From positions 83,458,278-83,522,277 of the forward strand of contig CM043967.1 of assembly GCA_014529385.2 (NCBI GenBank): a DNA stretch of 64,000 nucleotides. The letters are read 5' to 3'. Below, piece after piece: positions 44,284 to 56,500 of this stretch. The notes beneath the pieces were generated by a model, which ran no database searches, had not been told where the DNA came from, and worked only from the letters and a program-made list of their open reading frames with translations. The position numbers were made by a program, and so were the translations under genes. The stretch is from Adiantum capillus-veneris. Lineage: Eukaryota > Streptophyta > Polypodiopsida > Polypodiales > Pteridaceae. How positions within the stretch are numbered: the first letter of the stretch is position 1; each line of letters starts with the position of its first letter.

Positions 44284-46935
44284 GTGTCTCCATTTCCAAA
44301 AAGTCCTCCATTGACAGAGGATGTTGTTGTTGTTCTTCTTCTTCTCTTTGTGGAGAGCACTCCTCTGTAACAGGCACAATGTCGTCTGATTGCGAAGTGG
44401 ATTGTTGAAGTCTAGCCCATTTTTCTATATCTTCATGAGACTTAACAAAGTCTAGCAGCATGGTCTCCACGTTTTTTGCCTCCTCCACAGTATCAACTAA
44501 GCATATAACTTCTTTTTTCTGTTGTATTCCTTCTTGTGCAACCAAGGAGCCATCACCAAAAACATCAACAAGCTTGCGGTCTTCAAAACAATATGTACGA
44601 ATGTAGTGCTTGACCAATTTTTGTCCTCCAAATATTGCAAATCTGACATATCGTTCTCTGCTACTTGAAGAAGAGAACAATCAATTGGAATGGGATGTTC
44701 CTCTGATCTTCTTCTCAGGTCTTCAAATGCATTGCCTTGTCCCAAGAAGGCAATAACTGTTAGGAATTGAATTGCTCCTTTGCAAGGAGCTGATGGAAAG
44801 TGATGCAATGCACCACAACAATGGCAGCTCAGATTATCTCCCATGGCATGAAAGGCACATTGCAATTTTGTGAAGTTAGTGAAATCCACAAATGCAAGAA
44901 AGACAAATCCAGGATCTGTTGACCCTCCAACAATAGCCAAGATCCCATCCAAAGCATTGTTAAATGTCTCCTCACTCCACTTCAAATTGCCTCCAATGTT
45001 TTTTGTCATATCTAAAACACATAAGCCAATAGGCACTTTATTATTGAAGTGGCGCATCAAGTAGAGATTGCCTTCCATTTGTAGGCTCACCACATAGATT
45101 GACCATGGCAAATCTCTAGGCTTAATTTTCTCCTTTTGAAGGTGAATTTTCCATTGCATGTATTTTATTGCTCCATCTGGAAAATCCATTTTCTTTGTTC
45201 CACGCGTCAAACTAGATCTGATCCATTCCTCGCATAGCATTAAAAGTGTTTGATAAACAACATCATTGATGTTATACATTTTGACCACCTCCTCCCAGTC
45301 TTTACATTGTGAATACTCATTCAAATTGTTGAAGCCTTCAAGAAGTGCATCTTGAATCAATTTGTCTTGCTTCAACTGCTTGATTCGATCATACATGTCA
45401 GTTGCATCACCATCCTTTACACTCTTTGATAGTAAAATCTTCTCATCTCGAATCTCTTCTTGAATAGTCTTTACCTTTGATTCCTCAAGGCCACAAAGGT
45501 ATCTAAATATACTTGTTGGGGGTTTCTTATTCTCCTCTTCTAGCCTTTCAATGATTTCTATCTAGCAATCATAAATTAAATCAGAGTACGTGACCATGTG
45601 TGCCTGTTTAGCAATCCAACTTGTTGCTGCACTCATTCTTGCCAATCGAAGAAAAGCCTAAAAAGAAATAGAGAAATAATTAAACTATTGAGCAAGATTT
45701 TTTAATTAAACACTATCAAAAAGACAAAGAAAATAACTTACATCCCATCCGGCACGAGATGCATGTCCCTCTGCAATTCCACTTGCTGCCTTTGGTGGTC
45801 GTCCTGAGAAGATCCATTGACTCCGTAAATGTCTCAATATTTGGCTGTAAGGTTGCTTGACATACAATGCCCGAGACTCCTTATTTGCAATGGCAGATAT
45901 AGCAGTTGAAACAAATGGAGGAGCATTCACAACAATGCGAGCCTTTCTAAATTTATACACGCTAATCAGTCTTTCAAATATGTCTTTGTTGTTTTGCTCA
46001 TTGTGAAGAAAAACTTTTGCAGCATAGATTGAATGATGCCCATCAAGAATCCAATAATGATAATCTTTAATTTTTTGCTCTTCTACCTCTTCTACTGCCA
46101 AAGGAGTCCCCTTCTTTGACTTTGCATTTCGAACATGCATCAAATATGCACATGCTGCAGGCTTGTTCGTACTCCGTGAAAATCCAAATAACGCACTTTC
46201 AGCGTGTTTTTTATCCATAATATGTGCATTATAGTGATCAGGAGCAAGCCAATAATTTTGAATAGGGATATCAAATTCCCTATATTGGAAAGGAAAATAG
46301 TTTATGTACTTATTCATTCCACCTGTATCTTTTTCTTGTCCTTTCATGGCCTCAGCTTCTAAAACATCTGGATTCATAATTCTCATCTTTGACATTGAAC
46401 CCTCTGTTGATGAGGATGCCAAAGATGCCTTGTCTACATCCAAAATGGAACTAGGTCACTTAGCTGCTACTTTCTGCACTTTTGCTTGCTTCTTTGTGGA
46501 TGGTGGTCGTGAAGCTTTCACCTTTTTTCGTTGTAGTGTGGCAATGATGGAGCTTTGAAGTTGATCTGCTGTGATATTTGGATTTGATTTTGCAAACTTC
46601 CATCCTCGAGAAAACATTGTCTCTTCTTTGTTTCTAGACATGCGCTCCAATGCATATGCTCCTGGAGATAGTTGAAATTCTAGATTCATTAGAACTAGAA
46701 TGGCAATGCATTCCACCTCCGGATGACTATCAACTACAGAGACAGATGCGTCCACAACTTGTCCAACATCTTCAAACAAGCTGTCATTCTCTTTTTTGGT
46801 AATAAATAGATACACCTTATGAAATTGTGCACCCTCTTTACCATATATGTCCAAATACCATTTCCTAAGATCATTGCAAGTATAGTCAACTGAGACAGTG
46901 ACCCTTCCAAACTGTTTTTTTGGAGCCATCTTTCC
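44284..46935 (-). pseudogene. Fused N-terminal domain, ParB-like domain and DNA methyltransferase, decayed
   Basis: Exon A is 46935-45742 and exon B 45657-44284; the intron has GTAAGT and TTTTTAG borders and joins in phase 0. Translation starts at ATG 46929, six bases after an acceptor (CTGTTTCAG), so an upstream non-coding exon is likely. Codons 1-157 form an unknown domain with a basic tail. After an in-frame TGA (46456-46458) follow LDVDKASLASSS and a ParB/sulfiredoxin-like domain: FDIPIQNYWLAPDHYN and, near codon 297, YWILDGHHSIYAAKVF, matching the DG(Q/H)HR-x-x-A motif. Exon B carries a TAG (45562-45564), then a bacterial-type DNA N6A/N4C methyltransferase fold: VLDMTKN where DPPW/Y is expected, GFVFLAFVDFTNFTKLQCAF, and, after a shift near 44690, KLVDVFGDGSLVAQEG (motif I, F-x-G-x-G). 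ParB-like plus methylase fusions are common in phages and bacteria. The last codon is split and completes in the SET exon at 41718. Two stops, one frameshift and the altered DPPW motif show decay. Confidence 0.75.
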
Positions 46936-46989
46936 TGAAACAGAAAAAAACCAAATGTTATTTTAACATATACTTTTTTGTAATGGATT

Positions 46990-49900
46990 AAGTTTGTGTG
47001 AATACAAGGTCCACCACTTGTTCAAGCTAGATCTAAGCAAGTATACATAGTGATCTTTTAAGCTAGTAAACTAAGGGAAGGGAGAAGTAAGGTCCACCAC
47101 TTGTCCAAGCACAGCTCTAGACAATATGGAGAGATTCAAGGTCTACTAATTGTCTAATATAGGCTAACTCTATTGAATCCTAGAGAGAAGCAAAGGTCCA
47201 CCACTTGTCCAATCTAGGGTCCATTGAAACATGGAGAGAAGGATGCTCCACCATTTGTCCAAAATAGGATCCATTGAAACATGAAGAGAAGCAAGCTGCA
47301 CCATGTCTCCGAGATGCTAGGCTCCATTGAAATACCTTAAACCCACGATATTTTGTATATGTGGGGTTTAAATTCAAGGTCCACCACTTGTCCAACCTAT
47401 TATCCCTAGTAGCATCAGTGGTTTGGTCTCAAGATTCACCACTTTTCCACTCTATTTCATTATATTAAGAAGATCTGGGTGTTAAGGTCCACCACTTGTC
47501 CAACCTATAAGGCTATATCTTAAATGGTATTATTTACCACCACTTGGAATGCACATGATAGGTTTTACATAGGGGACTAGTTCCAAGGTCCACCACTTAT
47601 CCCAGCTAACTCTATTGAAACATAGAGAGAAGCAAAGGTCCACCACTTGTCCAAGGTAGGCTCCATTGAAACATGGAGAGAAGGATACTCCACCATTTTT
47701 CCAAGCCAGGTTCGATTGAAACATGAAGAGAAGCAAGCTGCACCATGTCTGCAAAATGCTAGAATCCATTGAAATATCTTAAACCCATGATATTTCGTAC
47801 ATGGGGGGTTTACATTCAAGGTCCGCCACTTGTCCAACCTATTATCGCTAGTAGCATGAGTGGTTTGGTCTCAAGATTCACCACTTTTCCACTCGATGTC
47901 ATTATATTAAGAAGATCTAGGTGTTAAGGTCCACCACTTGTCCAACCTATAAGTCAATATCTTAAAGGGTATTCTTTCTCACCACTTGGAATTACCATGA
48001 TAGGTTTTACATGGGGGTTTGATTCCAAGGTCCACCACTTGTCCAAGCTAACTCTATTGAAACATAGAGAGAAGCAAAGGTTCACCACTTGTCCAAGCTA
48101 AGGATCATTGAAACATGGAGAGAAGGATTCTCCACCATTTATCCAAGATACCATCCATTGAAACATGAAGAGAAGCAAGTTGCACCATGTCTCCAAGATG
48201 CTAGGCTTCATTGAAATACCTTAAACCCAAGATATTTTGTACATGGGGGGTTTACATTCAAGGTCCACCACTTGTCCAACCTATTATCGCTAGTAGCATG
48301 AGTGGTTTGGTCTCAAGGTTCACCACTTTTCCACTCTATGTCATTATATAACCAAGATCTGGGTGTTATGGTCCACCACTTGTCCAAACTTATAAGGCTA
48401 TATATTAAAGGGTATTCTTTATCACCACTTGGAGTGACCATGATAGGTTATACATGGGGGTTTGGTTCCAAGATCCACCACTTGTCCAAGCTCACTCTAT
48501 TGACACATAGTGAGAAGAAAAGGTCCACCACTTGTCCCAGCTAGGCTCCATTGAAAAATGGAGAGAAGGATGCTCCACTATTTGTCCAAGATAGGGTCCA
48601 TTGAAACATGAAGAGAAGCAAGCTGTACCATGTATCCAAGATGATATGCTCCATTGAAATACCTTAAACCCACTATATTTCGTCCATGGGGGGTTTACTT
48701 TCAAGGTCCACCACTTGTCCAACCTATTATCCTTGGTAGCATGAGTGGTTTGGTCTCAAGATTCACCACTTTTCCACTCTATGTCATTATATTAAGAAGA
48801 TTTGGGTTTTAAGGTCGACCACTTGTCCAACCTATAAGGCTATATCTTAAAGGGTATTATTTCTGGCCACTTGGAGTGACCATGATAGGTTTTACTTGGG
48901 GATTTGGTTCCAAGGTCCACCACTTGTCCAAGCTAACTCTATTGAAACATAGAGAGAAGCAAAGGTCCAACACTTGTCCAAGCTAGGCTCCATTGAAACA
49001 TGGAGAGAAGGATGCTCCACCATTTGTCCAAGATAGGCTCCATTGAAACATGAGAGAAGCAAGATGCACCATGTCTGCAAGATGCTAGGATCCATTGAAA
49101 TACCTTAAACCCACGATATTTCGTACATGGGGGGTTTATATTCAAGGTCCACCACTTGTCCAACTTATTATCTGTAGTAGCATGAGTGGTTTGGTCTCAA
49201 GATTCACCACTTTTCCACTCTATGTCATTACGTTAAGAATATCTTGGTGTTAAGGTCCACCACTTGTCCAACCTATAAGGCTATATCTTAAACGTTATTC
49301 TTTCTCACCACTTAGAGTTACCATGATAGGTTTTACATGGGGGTTTGATTCCAAGGTCCACCACTTGTCCAAGCTAACTCTAATGAAACATAGAGAGAAG
49401 CAAAGGTCCACCACTTGTCGAAGATGGGCTCCATTGAAACATGGAGAGAAGGATGCTCCACCATTTATCCAAGATAGGCTCCATTGAAACGTTAAGAGAA
49501 GAAATCTGCACCATGTTTCCAAGATGCTAGTCTCCATTGAAATACCTTAAACCCACGATATTTAGTACATGGCGGGTTTACATTTAAGTTCCACCACTTG
49601 TCCAACCTATTGTCCTTAGTAGCATGAGTGGTTTGGTTTCACGATTCACCACTTTTCCACTCTATGTCATTATATTAAGAAGATTTGGGTTTAAAGGTCG
49701 ACCACTTGTCCAACCTATAGGGCTATATCTTAAAGGGTATTATTTCTGGCCACTTGGAGTGACCATGATAGGTTTTACTTGGGGATTGGGTTCCAAGGTC
49801 CACCACTTGTCCAAGCTAACTCTATTGAAACATAGAGAGAAGCAAAGGTCCAACACTTGTCCAAGCTAGGGTCCATTGAAACATGGAGAGAAGGATGCTC

Positions 49901-52900
49901 CACCATTTGTCCAAGATAGGCTCCATTGAAACATGAGAGAAGCAAGATGCACCATGTCTCCAAGATGCTAGGATCCATTGAAATACCCTAAACCCATGAT
50001 ATTTTGTACATGTGGGGTTTAAATTCAAGGTCAACCACTTGTCCAAGTTATTATCCCTAGTAGCATGAGTGGTTTTGTCTCAAGATTCACCACTTTTCCA
50101 CTCTATGTCATTATATTAAGAAGATCTGGGTGTTAAGGTCCACCACTTGTCCAACCTATAAGGCTATATCTTAAAGGGCATTCTTTCTCGCCACTTGGAG
50201 TGATCATGAAAAGTTTTACATGGGGGTTTGGTTCCAAGGTCCAACACTTGTCCAAGCTAACTCTATTGAAACTTAGAGAGAAGCAAAGGTCCACCACTTG
50301 TCCAAGCTAGGGTCCATTGAAACATGGAGAAAAGGATGCTCCACCATTTGTCCAAGATACCATCCATTGAAACATGAAGAGAAGCAAGCTACAGCATGGC
50401 TCCAAAATGCTAGGGTCCATTGAAATACATTAAACCCATGATATTTTGCACATGGGGGGTTTACATTCAAGGTGCACCACTTGCCCAACCTATTATCTCT
50501 AGTAGCATGAGTGGTTTGGTCTCAAGATTCACCACTTTTTCACTCTATGTCATTATATTAAGAATATCTGGGTGTTAAGGTCCACCACTTGTCCAACGTA
50601 TAAGGCTATATCTTAAACTTTTTTGTTTCTCACCACTTGGAGTTACCATAATAGGTTTTACATGGGAGTTTGGTTCCAAGGTCCACAACTTGTCCAAGCT
50701 AACTCTATTGAAACATAGAGAGAAGCAAAGGTCCACCACTTGTCCAAGCTAGGCTCCATTGAAACATGGAGAGAAGGATGCTCCACCATTTGTCCAAGAT
50801 ATGCTCCATTGAAACATGAAGAGAGGCAAGCTGCACCATGTCTTCAAGATGCTAGGCTCCATTGAAATACCTTAAATCCATGATATTTCGTACATGGGGG
50901 GTTTACATTCAAGGTCCACCACTTGTCCAACCTATTATCCTTAGTAGCATGAGTGGTTTGGTCTCAAGAGTCACCACTTTTCCACTCTATGTAGTTTTAT
51001 TAAGAAGATCTAGGTTTTAAGGTCGATCACTTGTCCAACCTATAACGCTAGATCTTAAGGGGTATGATTTCTCACCACTTGGAATGACCTTGATATGTTA
51101 TACATGGGGGTTTGGTTCCAAGGTCCACCACTTGTCCAAGCTAACTCTATGGAAACATAGAGAGAAGCAAAGGTTCACCACTTGTCCAAGGTAGGATCCA
51201 TTGAAACATGGAGAGAAGGATGATCCCCCATTGGTCGAAGATAGGCTTCATTAAAACATGAAAAGAAGCAAGCTGCACCATTTCTCCAAGATGCTAGGAT
51301 CCATTGAAATACCTTAAACACACGATATGTTTTACATGTGGGGTGTAAAGTCAAGGTATTTCCACTTTTCCACTCTATTATCCCTAGTAGCATGAGTGGT
51401 TTGGTCTTAAGATTCACCACTTTTCCACTCTATGTCATTATATTAATAAGATCTGGGTGTTAAGGTTGACCACTTGTCCAACCTATAATGGTATATCTTA
51501 AAGGGTATTCTTTCTCACCACTTGAAATGTCCATGATATGTTTTACATGGGGGTTTGGTTCCAAGGTCCACCACGTTTCCAAGATAATTCTATTCATCTC
51601 ATAGAGAGAAGCAAAGGTCCACCACTTGTCCAAGCTAGGCTCCATTGAAACATGGAGAGAAGGATGCTCCACCATTTGTCGAAGCTAACTCTATTGAAAC
51701 ATGGGGGGTTTACATTCAAGGTCCACCACTTGTCCAACCTATTAACGCTAGTAGCATGAGTGGTTTGGTCTCAAGATTCACCACTTCTTCACTCTATGTC
51801 ATTATATTAAGAATATCTGGGTGTTAAGATCCACCACTTGTCCAATCTGTAAGGCTATATCTTAAACTTTATTCTTTCTCACCACTTGGAGTAACCATGA
51901 TAGGTTTTACATGGGTGTTTTGTTCCAAGGTCCACCACTTGTCCAAGCTAGGGTCCATTGAAACATGGAGAGAAGGATGCTCCACCATTTGTCCAAGATA
52001 CAATCCATTGAAACATGAAGAGAAGCAAGCTACACCATGTCTCCAAGATGCTAGGATCCATTGAAATACCTTAAACCCATGATATTTCGTACATGGGGGG
52101 TTTACATTCAAGGTCCACTACTTGTCCAACCTATTATCGCTAGTAGCATGAGTGGTTTGGTCTCAAGATTCACCAGTTTTTCACTCTATTTCATTATATT
52201 AAGAATATATGGGTGTTAAGGTCTACCACTTGTCCAACCTATAAGGCTATATCTTAAACTTTATTGTTTCTCACCACTCGGAGTTACCATGATAGGTTTT
52301 ACATGGGGGTTTGGTTCCAAGGTCCACCACTTGTCCAAGCTAACTCTATTGAAAGATAGAGAGAAGGAAAGGTCCACCAATTTTCCAAGCTAGGCTCCAT
52401 AGAAACATGTAGAGAAGGATGATCCACCATTTGTCGAAGCTAACTCTATTGAAACATGAGGAGAAGCAAGCTGCACCATGTCTCCAACATGCTAGGCTCC
52501 ATTGAAATATACCTTAAACCCACGATATTTCGTACATGGGGGGTTTACATTCAAGGTCCCCCACTTGTCCAACCTATTATCGCTAGTAGAATTTGTGGTC
52601 TGGTCTTAAGATTCACCACTTTTCCACTCTATGTCATTATATTAAGAATATCTCGGTGTTAAGGTTCACCACTTGTCCAACCTATAAGACTATATCTTAA
52701 AGGTTATTCTTTCTGACCACTTGGAGTGACCATGATAGGTTTTACATGGGGGTTTGGTTCCAAGGTCCACCACTTTTCCAAGCTAACTCTATTGAAAGAT
52801 AGAGAGAAGCAAAGGTACACCAATTGTCCAAGCTAGGCTCCATTGAAACATATAAAGAAGGATGCTCCACCATTTGTCGAAGCTAACTCTATTGAAACAT

Positions 52901-53500
52901 GGGGGGTTTACATTCAAGGTCCACCACATGTCCAACCTATTATCGCTAGTAGCCTGAGTGGTTTTCTCTCAAGATTCACCACTTTTCAACTCTATGTCAT
53001 TATATTAAGAATATCTAGGTGTTAAGGTCCACCACTTGTCCAACCTATAAGACTATATCTTAAAGGTTATTCTTTCTGACCAGTTGGAGTGACCATGATG
53101 TTTTTACATGGGGGTTTGGTTCCAAGGTCCACCACCTGTCCAAGCTAACTGTATTGAAAGATAGAGAGAAGCAAAGGTCCACCACTTATCCAAGCTAGGC
53201 TCCATTGAAACATGTAGAGAAGGATGCTTAACCATTTGTCGAAGCTAACTCTATTGAAACATGGGGGGTTTACATTCAAGGTCCACCACTTGTCCAATCT
53301 ATTAATGCTAGTAGCATGAGTGGTTTGGTCTCAAGATTCACCACTTTTTCACTCTATGTCATTATCTGCATGTTAAGGTCCACCACTTGTCCAACCTATA
53401 AGGCTATATCTTAAGGGTTATTCTTTCTGACCACTTGGAGTGACCATGATAGGTTTTACATGGGGGTTTGGTTCCAAGTTCCACTAATTGTGCAAGCTAA
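46990..53500 (-). repeat. Satellite array, right block, about 441-bp monomer
   Basis: The marker TAGTAGCATGAGTGGTTTGG recurs near 47410, 47850, 48291, 48736, 49177, 49618, 50058, 50501, 50942 and 51387, giving spacings of 439-445 bp. Each monomer holds five or six AAGGTCCACCACTTGTCCAA modules. Up to about 51.4 kb full monomers dominate; from there to 53.5 kb shortened monomers (about 365 bp) alternate with full ones. Strand is set so that the left array has the opposite sign. Confidence 0.93.
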
Positions 53501-56500
53501 CTCTAGATGTTAGCCTTCATCGAAATACGTTACCCCCACGTTATTTTGTACATATGGAGTTTACAGTCAAGGTCCACAACTTGTCCAACCTATTATCGCT
53601 AGTAGCATGAGTGGTTTGCTCTCAAGATTCACCACTTTTCCATTCTATGTCATTATATTAAGAAAATCTGGGTGTTAAGGTACACCACTTGTCCAACCTA
53701 TAAGACTATATCTTAAAGGTTATTCTTTCTGACCACTTGGAGTTACCATGATAGGTTTTACGTGGGGGTTTGGCTCCAAGGTCCACCACTTGTCCAAGCT
53801 AACTCTATTGAAAGATAGAGAGAAGCAAAGGTCCACCACTTGTCAAAGCTAGGCTCTATTGAAACATGTAGAGAAGGATGCTCCACCCTTTGTCGAAGAT
53901 AACTCTATTGAAACATGGAGGGTTTACATTCAAGGTCCACCACTTGTCCAACCTATTAATGCTAGTAGAGTGAGTGGTTTGGTCTCAAGATTCACCAATT
54001 TTTCACTCTATGTCATTATATTAAGAATATCTGGGTGTTAAGGTCCACCACTTGTCCAACGTATAAGGATATATCTTAACGGTTATTCTTTCTCACCACT
54101 TGGAGTGACCATGATAGGTTTTACATGGGGGTTTGGTTCCCAGGTCCACGACTTGTCCAAGCTAACTCTATTGAAACATAGAGAGAAGCAAAGGTCCACC
54201 ACTTGTCCAAGGTAGGGTCCATTGAAACATGGAGAGAAGGATGCTCCACTATTTGTCCAAGATAAACTCCATGGAAACGTGAAGAGAAGCAAGCTGCACC
54301 ATGTCTCCAAGATGCTAGCCTCCATCGAAATACCTTAAACCCACGTTATTTTGTACATGGGGAGTTTGCAGTCAAGGTCCACCACTTGTCCAACCTATTA
54401 TCGCTAGTAGCATGAGTGGTTTGATATCAAGATTCACCACTTTTCCACTCTATGTTATTATATTAAGAATATCTGGATGTTAAGGTCCACCACTTGTCCA
54501 ACCTATAAGACTATATATTAAAGGTTATTCTTTCTGACCACTTGGAGCGACCATGATAAGTTTTACATGGGTATTTGGTTCCAAGTTCCACCAATTGTCC
54601 AAGCTAACTCTATTAAAAGATAGAGAGAAGCAAAGGTCCACCACTTGTCTAAGATAGGCTCCATTGAAACATGTAGAGAAGGATGCTCCACCATTTGTCG
54701 AAGCTAACTCTATTGAAACATGAGGGGTTTACATGCAAGGTCCATCACGTGTGCAACCTATTAAGGCTAGTAGCATGAGGGGTTTGGTCTCAAGATTCAC
54801 CTTTTTTTCACTCTATGTCATTATATTAAGAATATCTGGGTGTTAAGGTCCACCACTTGTTCAACCTATAAGGATATATCTTAAGGGTTATTCTTTCTCA
54901 CCACTTGGAGTAAACATGATAGGTTTTACATGGGGTTTGGTTCCAAGGTCCACCACTTGTCCTAGCTAACTCTATTGAAATATAGAGAGAAGCAAAGGTC
55001 CACCACTTGTCCAAGCAACTGTCCATTGAAACATGGAGAGATAGATGCTCCACCATTTGTCCAAGATAGACTCCATGGAAACATGAAGAGAAGCAAGCTG
55101 CACCATACCTCCAAGATGGTAGCCTCCATCGACATACCTTAAACCCACGTTATTTTGTACATGGGGAGTTTACATTCAAGGTCCACCACTTGTCCATCCT
55201 ATTATCTCTAGTAGCATGAGTGGTTTGCTCTGAAGATTCACCACTTTTCCACTCGATGTCATTATATTAAGAATATATGGGTGTGAAGGTCCTCCACTTG
55301 TCCAACCTATAAGAGTATATCCTAAAGGTTATTCTTTGTGACCACTTGGAGTGACCATGATAGGTTTTACGTGGGAGTTTGGTTCCAGGGTCCACCACTT
55401 GCCCAAGCTAACTCTATTGAAAGATAGAGAGAAGCAAAGGTCCACCACTTGTCCAAGCTAAGCTCCATTGAAACATGTAGAGAAGGATGCTCCACCATTT
55501 GTGGAAGCGAACTCTATTGAAATATGGGGGGTTTACATTCAAGGTCCACCACTTGTCCAACCTATTAACGCTAGTAGCATGAGTGGTTTGGTCTCAAGAT
55601 TCACCACTTTTTCACTCTATGTCATTATATTAAGAATATCTGGGTGTTAAGGTCCACCACTTGTCCAACCTATAAGGATATATCTTAAGGGTTATTCTTT
55701 CTCACCACTTGGAGTAAACATGATAGGTTTTACATGGGGGTTTGGTTCCAAGGTCCACGACTTGTCGAAGCTAACTCTATTGAAATATAGAGAGAAGCAA
55801 AGGTCCGCCACTTCTTCAAGCTAGGGTCCATTGAAACATGGAGAGAAGGATGCTCCACCATTTTTCCAAGATAGACTCCATTGAAACATGAAGAGAAGCA
55901 AGTTGCACCATGTCTCCAAGATGCTAGCCTCCATCGACATACCTTAAACCCACGTTATTTTGTACATGGGGAGTTTACAATCAAGGTCCACCACTTGTCC
56001 AACCTATTATCGCTAGTAGCATGATTGGTTTGCTCTGAAGATTCACCACTTTTCCACTCGATGTCATTATATTAAGAATATATGGGTGTGAAGGTCCTCC
56101 ACTTGTCCAACCTATAAGACTATATCTTAAAGGTTATTCTTTGTGTCCACTTGGAGTGACCATGATAGGTTTTACATGGGAGTTTGGTTCCAGGCTCCAC
56201 CACTTGCCCAAGCTAACTCTATTGAAAGATAGAGAGAAGGAAAGGTCCACCACTTGTCCAAGCTAAGCTCCATTGAAACATGTAGAGAAGGATACTCCAC
56301 CATTTGTGGAAGCGAACTCTATTGAAATATGGGGGGTTTACATTCAAGGTCCACCACGTGTCCAACCTATTAACGCTAGTAGCATGAGTGGTTTGGTCTC
56401 AAGATCGATAACTTTTTCACTCTATGTCATTATATTAAGAATATCTGGGTGTTAAGGTCCACCACTTGTCCAACCTATAAGGATATATATTAATGGTTAT

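Noticed and set aside
32562-46935. Giant-virus (NCLDV) insertion as the source of the ParB-like, methyltransferase, SET and HAD genes
   Set aside because: The genes have several spliceosomal introns, the HAD units are of plant FCP1-like type, and no viral hallmark gene is present. A viral or bacterial origin of only the ParB-like/methylase part remains possible.
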